From assembly GCA_026168455.1 (NCBI GenBank), contig CM047428.1, positions 43,012,769 through 43,076,768 of the forward strand: 64,000 nucleotides of DNA, in the 5' to 3' direction. The notes under the pieces are model-generated. The model did no database searches, was not told the DNA's origin, and was given only the letters and a program-made list of their open reading frames with translations. This document shows positions 21,748-32,880 of the stretch, one piece after another. Positions within the stretch are counted from its first letter, which is position 1. Every line of letters begins with the position of its first letter. This DNA comes from Theocolax elegans. Lineage: Eukaryota > Arthropoda > Insecta > Hymenoptera > Cerocephalidae. The position numbers were made by a program, and so were the translations under genes.

Positions 21748-24209
21748 TTTTCAATTGGAAATTATTTTATTGGACTCACCACAATAAAATAATTATTACT
21801 CCCAACGAGTAAAAAAAAAATTTGGTGTCGGCTTAATTACAATAAATTGTAAAAATGCACCGACTAGTGTACCAACAAAATTAATTCACTTAATTAAAAT
21901 CCAAAAGATTTTCTTTAAAAGGAATTTATTTCGTCCTTAGAAGGACAAAATAATTAAATTTTGTTGGTTAAAGTTGTGACAAATCACACACTTAACACTT
22001 GCACCAAATTAAAATTAATTATTTAACTTGCTCACAAGTCTAAATAATTAATGTTTATAATAGTGTCTTGTGACTCACACGCACCAAGACTCTATACAAT
22101 TGCTTCTGCAAGCAAAAATAATTAATTATTAACAAAAAGAAATCCTTAAATTATTTCAATATCGTCGGTAATTTACCAGTAATGGTAAATTTAACGATTT
22201 CCCAAAATATCTCTCTCACCAGTTATAATCCAAAAGATTCCTCACTGGCGAAAAGAATTTATTTTGTTATGGAAAATGAAATAATTAAAGTTTCAATCTA
22301 TTAATAAATACAGAACAACAAATTATAAAGGAAGAAAAGACAAAGAAAAAATTAAATTATTTATCTCACTAACGAGCCTAAATAATTAATTTTAAAATAA
22401 ATATAAAAATAAATACAGTGTCTTGTGATTCACACACACCAAGACACTATTTATTATTTTGCTTTTCCAAGCCCAAAACAACAAAAAAAAATTTCCTTTA
22501 TAATTTACACTACACAACAAACACAAATTTAATTAAATTATTTCAACGGTAGGTTTGCAACAAAATAATTATTTCACTAATTGTCGTCCCAAACGACAAT
22601 TTTTCAGCGAAATATATTTATTTTATCCTAAGAAGGACTAAATAAATAATTTATGTTGCTACCAAGTTGAAATAATTTATATTTCCTTTTTTAAATAAAT
22701 TGAACGAAAAGGAAATGAAAATTTAATTATTTAACTTGCCAACAAGTCTAAACAATTAAATTTATACACCGAATTAATTTACTCAAACACACCAAAAAAA
22801 AAATTATAACCAATTATTTAACTAACAAACAAGTCTAAATAATTGGCAAAAATGTGTGGAGATATAATTTAAACACATAAAAAGAGAAAAGAAAGTTTTT
22901 AACATATATTAAAATTTCACAGCAAATAACGAATACGAAATATTAGGTTAAATGCCGATCATTAAAATACATGCAAAAAAATTCAATTATTTAACTCACT
23001 CTCGAGTCTAAATAATTATATTTTACAACTCTCGCATCTTTGCGGAACAATCACACAAAGATACTTAACATTAATTGTTTAACTTGCAACAAGTCTAAAC
23101 AACTAACACGAGTTATAAAAAAAAATTTTCTCACACTCAAAAATTTACAAAAATATGTTACAAATATCATGAACAGTAATACTCAATAAATACAAAATAT
23201 TAAATTGAATAATCACTGTCAGATAGTCGCAATAAATATAATTTTAATTATTTTACTCACACACGAGTTTAAATAATTAATATTACAACTATTGTAACTT
23301 TGCGGCTGATTCACACAAAGTTACTTAATGTTAATTATTTAACTTGCAAACAAGTCTAAATAATTAACAACAGTTGTAAAATATATTTTATTCACAAACA
23401 AATAAAATGATACATATATTATAAGAAATAATAGTAATAAATAATAAACACAATTATTAAATTATAATTACTATATATAATATATGCGTGGGTCAGGGAG
23501 GGGAGAAAGCAACAACGAAATTTCGCTCTCGAACTCAAAAAAAATCAACAATAATTGTTTCGCCGCGTCCCGTATAAAAGAAAAATAAATTATTTAAAAT
23601 TTTCTTTAAAAGGGAGGAGGGGTGGGGCAACTACCTCTCCCGAAAGAATCTATTTCAAACACTCTCACACCATAAATATAAAATAGATTCCGCGCTGGAA
23701 CGAATTTATTTTATTAATGCAAATAAAAATAATTCGCCGCAGTGGTTTTCTATCGGCGAAACCAGCTGCGAAGACTTATACACGCGAAGGGGCTAGGCGA
23801 TCGCGCTATCTCTCTCTCTCACACACACCGTATAGCCCGCCTAGCACCTAACTCCGATTCCCCGCGACTAGGGATTCTCTCTCTCACTCCCACTCGCGGG
23901 CGCAATCGGAGAGAGCCGATGGTGATCGGCTCTCGCGAAGTCTCTCCTTTGCGCTATTCGGGGGGGATTCTCGCTGCCCGCGATCCGCGGCGCAAGCTAC
24001 TCTCTCCCTACTTTGCCGCTCCCATACAAGCTAAGCAAAGATCTCCCGGCAAGCTTGCGATCGAGAGAGACCGATCTCGGTGAGATCGGGCGCTTCCGGC
24101 TGAACACGGTCGCGCGCGAATTCTCTCTCGATATACCGGTGTATGCCTCTCCTCGGATACCCCAGCAAGAGGGGGAATACTCCGGTATAGAGACGCGTCT
24201 CACACGCCG

Positions 24210-24254
<45 letters not shown>

Positions 24255-24396
24255 AACTCGAAATACACTCTCTCTCTCTCTCTCTCTCTCTCAAACTCAA
24301 CCCGCTCACGTTTCGCCGCGACACTGCTCGCGCGCGAAAAGATGGCCGACAACTTGCTTTAATTTAAATTAAATATCGGTGAGGACGAAACCGAAA
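21748..24396 (-). other. Long 5' leader of the Gypsy element with repeated hairpins
   Basis: About 2.65 kb between primer site and gag. The gag-proximal part (21750-23480) is very AT-rich. It holds at least eight hairpins of one design, near 22015-22051, 22350-22392, 22720-22762, 22810-22846, 22984-23020, 23070-23108, 23243-23283 and 23331-23368. Their stems read AATTATTTA-ACTTG / CAAGT-C-TAAATAATT, with a bulged C. A second hairpin type with a TCACAC-containing loop alternates with them: 22061-22095, 22411-22450, 23035-23063 and 23294-23322. The LTR-proximal part (23480-24396) is GC-rich and includes a (CT)n tract. Many upstream AUGs make simple scanning unlikely; this is inference. Confidence 0.75.
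24205..24292. repeat. (CT)n microsatellite inside the Gypsy leader
   Basis: Two long CT runs are interrupted by AACTCGAAATACA. On the element sense strand these read as GA repeats. Confidence 0.9.
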
Positions 24397-24414
24397 GTCC
24401 TGTCACGGTCGCCA
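24397..24414 (-). other. Primer binding site, tRNA-Arg type
   Basis: On the element strand, two bases after the CACA end of the 5' LTR, the sequence reads TGGCGACCGTGACAGGAC. TGG pairs with the CCA end of a tRNA. The following bases are complementary to a CACGGTCG acceptor arm, the tRNA-Arg primer known for several insect Gypsy elements. The second LTR in the window (56139-56795) has the same TGGCGACCGTGA after its end. Confidence 0.85.
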
Positions 24415-24416
24415 TT

Positions 24417-25499
24417 TGTGACGTGGTATTCGCGTGCCCGGATGATATTAATTAATTAATGTAATTAAATTAACCGTTGGGCCGCGTTGCCCAATACCGC
24501 GCACACAATTAATTTATTTATTCGCGAACTGCGGGCTGTCGCCAGGAACACGAGTTCGCTGGGATGATCGGTATGGAGGATTCGAGCAATCCTCCTTGCC
24601 TCGACACGATATAAATTAATATTAACGAATGTCGGCGGGAGCGGGGAGAAATAAAATAAACACACAATAAATTAAAATAAAAGATTAAAACATTTATTAA
24701 TTTAATTTGACAAGATGGCCATCCAGTCCGTGTGCCGCGACAATACTCTTTCGCGCGGGCGGAAGTCCCGGGAAACCTGTCGGATCGAGATCCTCGCCTG
24801 CGACAGGTTTCGCTCCCAGGAACCGCTGTTCGAGTACCGTTGTACTCGAACACACTCCCGTGGTACACACACACACAAGGGAGGGGGAGGGTCACGATAA
24901 TAGTACACCACTTACTAGTGACGCTCCTCGGGGATGGCCCAGCCGATCCTCGGCGACTGGTCGACCTCCTTGACAAGGGGACGACCGGTGGTTGAGGTGG
25001 TGAAGGCGGCCCTTGCCGCGGCGAGCGAGTCGCGATCCGCGGTATCACTCGCGCACGACCCCGTCCTTGATACACACACTCACACAACACACACCAAAAC
25101 GGTACGGGACACGCGTGTGTCCACCCGGGTCTCCGCAATTAGCTCTGCTCCGGAACAACCGTTCACAGAGCTCGATGCAGGAGGGGGGTGGGGCGCACTC
25201 TCGGCTTTCACGAGTCGTACGCGATCACGTCAAAAGAATAATCCGTCTTGGTCGACGGATCATTATACACTAATTAGGCGATCGCCCAATCTCCCGAAAA
25301 AGGGATGGGAGTGGGGAAACTCACACACTCTTTCGCGCTCCCATCCCTACGTATTGTCGCGCGCGTAATTGTACACTCGTAGAGAAGTAAACAAGTGTCG
25401 ACGGTTGGCCTTGACATACGAAAGGCTCCGACGACTTACAATTCGCGAATTTAAGTACTCTATTCGTCGTGAACAGATTGTGTGACGATTTCCGTCACA
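24417..25499 (-). repeat. 5' LTR (right copy) of the Gypsy element
   Basis: The same 1083 bp as the left copy, with TGTGACG/CGTCACA ends. It is followed by the target duplication ATCT at 25500-25503. As the 5' LTR it should contain the promoter on the minus strand. Confidence 0.95.
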
Positions 25500-25503
25500 A
25501 TCT

Positions 25504-25983
25504 TTACTGTACAACAAGTTTTACACGAATTCATTTACGCACAATCAAGAAAATCAATGCCAAAGATATTGCTTGCTGATTTCCTTTCCTCAATTTTCGT
25601 CTTCTCCCTTTTGATATATATAGTCAACTTCAAACAAAATGAGATAGAGATAGTATAGGAAAGGCATGAAATAGAAAGAGAAACAATGCTTTCCAGCCCG
25701 TGAGAGAGCGCGTACAGAAGTAAAAACTTATAGAAGAAGTTCAAACGTGGCCACGAGAGGGAGCTAGTTTTAGGTGAATTCTTTTGTCACAGCTGAATCA
25801 TCTGGCTGATTTTGTGTGAAATGTTATGAATTAAAATTATTTATTTCCAATACCTCACATTATTCCGTTTCGGTATTTTTTATTGTAGTGCAATGCAGAT
25901 ACTATTGCAAGGTAAAGATTTCATATTCGCCCATATCCTATACTAGCATGTCGACCTTTGACATCTCGACGAGAGAAACAGAA

Positions 25984-26028
<45 letters not shown>

Positions 26029-28202
26029 AACATTTGTAAAATTCTAACCATGAAAACAATGTTTTCATTTCCATGCAAGTGATGGTATAACTTTTTTTAA
26101 TCTTAAAGTATAATATTAATAAGAATTGCACAAAAAATAAATGTATATTATTACATTATTTTAATTATATTTATTATATTATTAATTCATTTTATTCATA
26201 TAATTTGATGTGTTTGCTTTAAGTTTATATTATTTGAAGGGACTTATGCTTGTATTTTTATAATGAATCCCTCATGATATCTCAATGTTTTACACATTGA
26301 TCAAAATAATTTAAAAATTATCGTTCTCTATCCTAATTAAAATTACTGAATAATCATTTTATTTTCTATATAAAGCTAATATATGTGTTCGATACTTTGC
26401 CAAGTACATAATATTTAATAATTATATGGACTATAACATATGTAGAATGATATTCTTTCCAACGTTAAGTGAAATGATTGCTTAATAGTTATATTGTACT
26501 GACATAAATAATTTAAAAGAATGTTGATAAGTTATTGTTCTCTTTACATATATTTATTGAATACCTTTTTTAATATTTAAATAAAATCAATGTGTCAGTT
26601 GTTTGGCAAGTGTAAAAGGCATTTAATAATTTTGTAACTTTCACATGCCTATAAAATGTTTGATAGTGACACTAACTAACATATATAGTTAAGTAATTAA
26701 ATAGAATTTCTTGAGTTGTACTAAAATTATAATATTAAATTGTACTGTTGTCATTAATTATTATAGTAACCCAATAATATAGAATTTAATTTGTTACAAA
26801 TAAATTTAGCTTAATTAAAACTATAAGTGTATCATATTAAATTCACTGAATAAGAAAGGGTTATTTCTAAAGTATATTAATTTTAAGCAAATAACGTCTC
26901 TGAAATGAAAAATTATTGGTACAAAGTAAAATTAAAGCAAATTTGCTGTGAGGAACATTTTACCTTGTAAATATTATCATAAATCTCTGAAGATACAGCA
27001 AAACAAATTTAAATTTAAGTGACGAGAGGCTACCTAAAAAGTGCACTATTATGAGTATGTAAAAATATATATATATATATATATTTCATAGGATTTTTCT
27101 TATTTGTTTAATGGTATTCATTCGCTGGAGTTGTTCATTTGACTCTGGTTAATTACTTGTATTTGTATAAGTGCAGCTTATATATGATTCAAAAACAATA
27201 TGTACTGAGAGCTGCATTGATATAAGAATTGAAAGAATTGAAAGTACCAACATAGGATAATTCTGTAATTGAGTCATTGATTTAATTAATGAAACAAATT
27301 TTATGTAAGTAAATAATTGTGGTTCTGGCTTAAGTCTAACTACAAACTGAAATATATACAGTCCCACATATAGCATAAACAAATGTGTTATAATATAATA
27401 ATGGGCAAATTTTAGTCGCTTCGAGAACAAACTTTCTATTACATGTGCCAGTCCAGTTGTAATCTAAACTATATAGTATATATTTAGATTTACATAATTA
27501 TATTTAAGGAATAAATCGATGATCCTTTATTCTAGGCAAGTTTAATTGTGACTTGTCAAGAAGAGAAAAAAATACATTGTACATATTATCTAATGGATAT
27601 ATGGTATGGTGGCGTAATTCACTGTTAACCGTAGTTGTATTTTTCTTTGAATAAATGATTATTAGATATGTCATAATACACAAATTTGTTTGTAAAATAA
27701 ATACAATGCAACTAGGAAATGTTTCATTTTACTGTTTTGTAAGAAATAACCATTTTTTTAACGCATAAATGAAATGATAATTAAATATTTTTATTTTATT
27801 TTTCTTTTTTATTAATTTATTAAAATTATACACTGATGTATTAATAAAAACACCTTCTACGAAAATGTCAACATTTGCAAGTATGGTTTCCAATCACACT
27901 TTGAAAAATGTTATCTGATAAAAAAATCTTTAATTATTACTCCCATCCTATTTCTACTTATATTTTGCTTAAACTCCATAAAAAGTTTCTGCAATGGAAA
28001 GTACTGAAATCAAATATCGACAAGTAATTTTAATTGAATATTTATACTTATATTTTTTTTGCTTAAACTCCAAAAAGTTTCTGCAACAGAAAGTACTGAA
28101 ATTAAAGCGGAATAATTGACAAGTATTTTTTACCATACCATACATTGAATTTTTTTTAATTCAACTTTTATATATTTTGCTTAAACTCTATAAAAAGTTT
28201 TA
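25504..28202. other. AT-rich DNA without a recognised gene
   Basis: Apart from a (GA)n tract (25988-26026) and a TA run (about 27066-27085), no gene, RNA or element boundary is seen. The last few hundred bases (about 27940-28200) already contain the TTTCTGCAA...GAAAGTACTGAAAT motif that recurs in the inverted-repeat element. If the CLASP exons are real, this could be intron or intergenic DNA. Confidence 0.5.
25988..26026. repeat. (GA)n microsatellite
   Basis: An almost pure run of GA dinucleotides. No LINE end is attached to it, so it is an example of an unoccupied tract. Confidence 0.95.
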
Positions 28203-30563
28203 ATTAATTTCCACAAAACTGATAAAAAAGCAACTTCTTTTTTTTAATTTTCTTTAAATAAACAATGCCTATCCTTCCCGTGCTTTACATCAGTAGATAA
28301 ACAATTTTATAGAATAATAACCTTTTTTATATGTAACTTATATTCCATAATAGTTTTCTGCAATTGAAAGTACTGAAATCAAAAACACCTTCCAAGAAGG
28401 TGTCAAAACCCGCAAGTATTGTTATTCTAATCAAACTTTGAAAATTGTTATCTGATAAATAAATTCTGCAATTGAATCTGACATTGTTATATGATAAATA
28501 AATAATTTTAATTCTAACTCCATTATTTTATCTATTTCTTTGAATTTTAATTAAACATTTTTTTTAATATTACAAAAATTACATATAAAAAATTTCTGCA
28601 ATTGAAAGAACTGAAATCAAACTGAAATCGACAAGTATTTTGAATCGTACCATAAATTTATATTTTAAATAAACATTTATATATATATATATTACTTAAA
28701 CTTTGTAAAAAGTTTCTGCAATTGAAAGCACTGAAATCAAACTGTAATCGACAAGTATTTTGAATCATGCAAAAATGTCTTTCAATCTGAATACAGATTT
28801 TTTTTATTAAAAGTATCTTATACTTTTACTTTTCATTTCTGGCCCTGCCATGTCTTACAGTAATAAATAAATAATATTCTAATGATGTTAATTTGTGCAA
28901 AATTAATTTCTGCAAAACTAATAAAATGGACATTTCTTCTTTTTTATTCTTTTAAATAAAATAATACTCGCACCACAAATTATTTTATTAATAATAAATT
29001 ATTGGTTTTGTAACGGGGTACAATCTTTCGCATCGGTAGGGGTAAAGGGATCGGTTGCTACGGCACTGCCTAGTTATACTCCCTAGGCGGTGCTCTGAGA
29101 GTGCGCGGCGGATTCAAATCAGTGAACCCCGCGCACGACCTACCGTTGCGATGTCCGTTAACAACCGCGAGATCACTTGCCGATCTCGCGTCTTTGTACA
29201 GCTAAAACGTCGTGAGCTGAAAAGGACCGCGAATAAAAGGGATAAATTCGCGGTAAGTTTACCTCGGCCGCTCCTGAAACGGAGAGGGCGGTATTCGGGA
29301 TAACGGGAATAACGTACGCCGATAATCAATAATCAAACTCGTACTCGGATATTGATTACATACGAATTTTATTCAAGTTAAAGAAATGTAAGTACAGTTT
29401 AACATAAAACAAAGATTTAACAAAAGCCGTATAAAGGCCGCGTGAGGTCTCGCGACGAGGTGTAACCACCGGGGTTACTCGCACTATCTCTTTTTCTAGC
29501 ACGCGTACGCGGTCGCCCGTTTGCTACCTCGCCGTCGCGCGCGGGCGAGATCCGCCGATCCCGAACTTATAGTTATAGCCGTAAAGAGAGAGTCTTTACG
29601 GCTTCGGCGGCTCGCTAATCATCATAAATACGCTAATCATAAATCTCGATTCTCCCCGTCGATGCGTTCGACTTCGCCTGTTTTCCCTCTCTCCGTCGGG
29701 CTCTCGCGCGCGGCAACTTCGCCGTCCTCGCAGGTTCCTGGGAGTCGCTGGAGCTGTGCACTTAACACCAGCCCGCTCACTCCACCAAGTCACTCACTCT
29801 TCACGGCGCGAAACCCAGAACCCGAGCAAGAATCCGCGATAACGATTCTTGTTCTCTTCCCGCGAAATATCAAGGAAGGCGTTACCGGCGACGTGTCTAT
29901 CTACGATGACTCGCATAAACTCTCTATATACTCTCCTCAGTCAGCTTGCGCGTCGGACCATTATTAGTCCTTACGCGCGGGCTTTCCCGATCGCCTACGA
30001 GCTTTTCCGATCGTCACTCGCGCTCGTTATAAGGTATAGCTTCGTACGCATAAGAGTATGTAGCTTACCTTTACAGTTTATAGTATACAGTCTTGTTTCC
30101 ACGCGTAGGTCTTTACACTATTTAATAATATGCCACAAGTCGCTTTGCATAATATATTAGGCCCCTTAAATTTTAAAATAAGATAATAGCTAAGATGTAT
30201 GTAATGATTCATAAAATGTAACATCAGTTAATATAGTCAGAATTAACACCTATATGAAGCGGTAACACCTATTAACCAACGGTGGAGCAAGTATTATTTT
30301 ATTTAAAAGAATAAAAAAGAAGAAATGTCCATTTTATTAGTTTTGCAGAAATTAATCTTGCACAAATTAACATCATTAGAATATTATTTATTTATTACTG
30401 TAAGACATGGCAGGGCCAGAAATGAAAAGTAAAAGTATAAGATACTTTTAATAAAAAAAATCTGTATTCAGATTGAAAGACATTTTTGCATGATTCAAAA
30501 TACTTGTCGATTACAGTTTGATTTCAGTGCTTTCAATTGCAGAAACTTTTTACGAAGTTTAAG

Positions 30564-30599
<36 letters not shown>

Positions 30600-30992
30600 G
30601 TTTATTTAAAATATATATTTATGGTACGATTAAAAATACTTGTCGATTTCAGTTTGATTTCAGTTCTTTCAATTGCAGAAATTTTTTATATGTAATTTTT
30701 GTAATATTAAAAAAAATGTTGAATTAAAATTCAAAGAAATAGATAAAATAATGGAGTTAGAATTAAAATTATTTATTTATCATATAACAATGTCAGATTT
30801 TGATGTGTTTTTGATTTCAGTACTTTCAATTGCAGAAAACTATTATGGAATATAAGTTACATATAAAAAAGGTTATTATTCTATAAAATTGTTTATCTAC
30901 TGATGTAAAGCACGGGAAGGATAGGCATTGTTTATTTAAAGAAAATTAAAAAAAAGAAGTTGCTTTTTTATCAGTTTTGTGGAAATTAATTA
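28203..30992. mobile_element. Inverted-repeat element, about 2.8 kb, with a GC-rich core
   Basis: The left arm 28203-28979 is the reverse complement of 30283-30992. Shared landmarks are the TTTCTGGCCCTGCCATGTCT block (28847 versus its complement near 30405) and the outer TTAATTAATTTCCAC end. Within the arms the motif TTTCTGCAATTGAAAGTACT with GAAATC...GACAAGTATTT recurs several times, and the arms differ in the number of these sub-repeats. The core 28980-30282 has a different, GC-rich composition. It could be the cargo of the element or a later insertion. No transposase is recognised. Confidence 0.7.
29010..30160. other. GC-rich core between the inverted arms, nature unclear
   Basis: It starts near TGTAACGGGG and is markedly richer in CG than its surroundings, with many CGCG steps and AATAAA-like signals on the minus strand near 29360. 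Frames of 60-150 codons exist on both strands but show no domain. It could be a solo LTR, by analogy with the GC-rich LTRs elsewhere in the window. Matching LTR ends and a target duplication could not be fixed. Confidence 0.3.
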
Positions 30993-31192
30993 ATTTAAAA
31001 GTTACCAGGAGTTCACCGGCGGCTAATTGACTACTTATGAAATCCGTCAGGTCTTGGTTAAACAATGTGAGATAGCAAATATATGCTAGACAAAAGTATT
31101 AGGAGTTTGAGGGACTCATGTGATAGTTAAATTGAATTTAGACTTAATAATATATTACGTAACAAGTGCGTAAAAAGTTACAACTACGTGTG

Positions 31193-31236
31193 CTAAAAAA
31201 AAGCACGAGGTTCGGCGAAACCGGACCGAGTGTTTT
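31193..31236. other. Strong hairpin (A7GCAC ... GTGT7)
   Basis: An A-run plus GCAC pairs with GTG plus a T-run. Inside it, GGTTCGG pairs with CCGGACC (one wobble) around CGAAA. It lies in otherwise AT-rich DNA just upstream of the CLASP-like exons. It could be an element end or a decayed repeat; no function is claimed. Confidence 0.5.
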
Positions 31237-31665
31237 TTTGTCACACGAAGTTGTAATATTCCAACGGACGTGTTGCGAACGATATTTTTCGATGCAGTAT
31301 GCGGAAAATCGAATTTGAAAGAACGTAAAGAATGCGTGGAATGCGATTTTATACATACTGTATTGAAAAGGAAATTTGCATGGTTAAATTAAAGATAACT
31401 CTTATTTTTCAAATGAAAGAATTTTTTATTATTGATTCGTATTCCTCGGGAAATGACAGTAAATTTTATTTAGAGAATTTTTTTGCAAAGTACATTATTA
31501 TTGAGATAGGGAACCATTTTAATATTTTTATGTTTATTGCAAGAAGGGTTGTACTAGGGGGGTTTGGAATTTTGATGTATTTTGATTATTTTATTAAATT
31601 ATTACAGAAATCCATTTACTTTTTTTATTAGTCGTATATTTTAACATCAAAATTTGCTTCCACAG

Positions 31666-31828
31666 CTAGCAGCAGATCAGGTTCACCATCTTCAAGATTA
31701 GGTTATTCAAGTTATAATAGAGATGGGGAATCTTTAGTTTCAAGACCAAAAGTATTATCAGAATTTGGAGTAAAAAGTACTGGCATGGATTTTGGATTTG
31801 ATAGAGGCAGTTTCGGTTGTAAAGCAAA
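31666..31828 (+). CDS. CLASP-like internal exon A
   Basis: A 163-nt exon lies between a pyrimidine-containing acceptor (TTGCTTCCACAG) and a GTAAAT donor. It has one open frame rich in Ser, Arg, Gly and Pro (SSRSGSPSSRLGYSS, then RPKVLSEFGVKS). The upstream split codon contributes two bases here, and the exon ends with two bases of the next codon. Those two bases join the first base of exon B to make a Lys codon, so the phases agree. The content resembles the Ser/Arg/Pro-rich linker that in CLASP proteins binds EB1 and microtubule plus ends. Exon A alone would be weak evidence; the pairing with exon B carries it. Confidence 0.65.
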
Positions 31829-31936
31829 GTAAATAAATGTCCATTATTTTTTTATGTTTTTAATCAATGTTACAATAGAAATGAATTGTTCGAAACTTTT
31901 TGCAAATATATAATGAAATATTATGTGAATATACAG

Positions 31937-32132
31937 ACCACCTTCTCGACCTGTTATGGCACAAAAAATGCTCCAACAATCCCGTGAAGCAGAATCTGCG
32001 TTAGCAGATGCATTTGAAGGAATTGAAGGTTACAGTAGATCCCTGAAAAGCAAAGGTGATCACAGTGACGATAGTGAGACTAGCAGTATATGTTCGGAAC
32101 GTAGCCACGATAGTTTTCGCAAACACAGCGAT
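31937..32132 (+). CDS. CLASP-like internal exon B (orbit/MAST family)
   Basis: A 196-nt exon lies between ATATACAG and a consensus GTAAGT donor, ending in phase 0. Its key blocks are QQSREAESALADAF and HSDDSETSSICSERSHDS. In CLASP1/2 the corresponding region reads as an acidic ADAL block, then SDDDANSDASS-CSERS, immediately before the second TOG array. The order and spacing match, so this is assigned to CLASP, a microtubule-stabilising protein of spindle, kinetochore and cortex. Neither the preceding nor the following exons could be found in the window. The next exon should begin with the TOG-region sequence after a phase-0 intron. Confidence 0.75.
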
Positions 32133-32547
32133 GTAAGTTATCATCATTATACGTAACCATTATAAAATATAAATATTCCAATGCATATAAATATTTAACA
32201 ATTAGTCGTAGTAAATCAATTAAGTGTTTAATATTTGCGCTAAGACGTCTTATTTATATGTTGTTCTTTATTTACTCAATACCGCGATATCCGTTTGTTT
32301 AAATTCTCACACGAGGATGTACGCTTGTCTCCGCATACTCTTGTAAATATTTGTGAAAAGTTCAGTATACTATTGGCCACAATCATGAACGTCATATACC
32401 TCATACGCGTGTGTAGTGCAGAGTATCAAATTCTTCGGGTTGTGAGTTTTTCCGAAGTAAGCGAATTGCCGTGGTGATGTGCCGCATTGCAGCGACTAGA
32501 TGAGGATTAAGGAACACCGGGTTGAGACGGTCCGGGCCAGGCTTAGT
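32133..32547 (+). other. Putative CLASP intron sequence
   Basis: It begins with the GTAAGT donor. No further exon with matching phase and CLASP-like content is visible before the foldback fragment at 32548. Confidence 0.45.
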
Positions 32548-32880
32548 ACTTACAAGGGAAGTACTTGACTTCCGGGAAACGGATCTTATCCTAACTTTGG
32601 TATATCTTTTGTAATGTAGATATATGAAGAAAGCTAAGTTATTACTTGCTAATTACCCCTTTTACGAAAGTTATTCGACATTTAGTAATAATTTGAATAA
32701 AAATTACTTCTACCTTAATTTCTTATAATTTGGAAACGAATAGAGATAGATACTCAGACCAAACACGTAAAGAAAATTAAGTTTAGGTAAATATAGTTTT
32801 TAAAAAAAGAAGCTTAAATTGCTCAAATTAATGCAAAGTTATGAAGAAAATAATAAATTGAAGAATTTTAGGCTTAAAAA
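32548..32880. mobile_element. Single arm of the foldback element seen at 1106-1735
   Basis: It starts ACTTACAAGGGAAGTACTTG, follows the left arm of 1106-1735 closely through TTATCCTAACTTTGGTAT and TTATTCGACA, and ends with the GAAGCTTAAATTGCTCAAAT block and AAAGTTATGAAGAAAATAA. No mirrored second arm follows. It retains a central piece that the right arm of the other copy lacks. Confidence 0.8.

Larger units (their letters stand above)
14578..25503 (-). mobile_element. Gypsy-like LTR retrotransposon, complete ends, minus strand
   Basis: Two LTRs of 1083 bp (14582-15664 and 24417-25499) start TGTGACG and end CGTCACA. They are flanked by the 4-bp duplication ATCT (14578-14581 and 25500-25503). 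Reading the minus strand, the order is 5' LTR (right), tRNA-Arg-type primer site, long hairpin-rich leader, gag, nucleocapsid, protease-RT-RNase H, broken integrase, polypurine tract and 3' LTR (left). The domain order (RNase H before integrase) places it in the Gypsy/Metaviridae group. Seven LTR differences over 1083 positions were counted by eye, so insertion is recent. No envelope gene is seen. Confidence 0.95.

Noticed and set aside
22015..23368. Regularly recurring repeats resembling a CRISPR array
   Set aside because: The repeats are degenerate, unevenly spaced, covarying hairpins inside a eukaryotic retrotransposon leader; there are no uniform spacers.
14578..25503. An envelope gene that would make the Gypsy element an errantivirus
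   Set aside because: There is no frame between integrase and the polypurine tract, and no room for one (15681-15882 is about 200 bases).
31193..31236. Hairpin followed by a T run, resembling a bacterial rho-independent terminator
   Set aside because: The surrounding sequence is eukaryotic with spliced exons, and the A and T runs are part of the stem.
31332..31631. 99-codon frame just upstream of the CLASP-like exon
   Set aside because: It is low-complexity Ile/Phe/Lys-rich with no domain and no splice support, and matches random AT-rich sequence.
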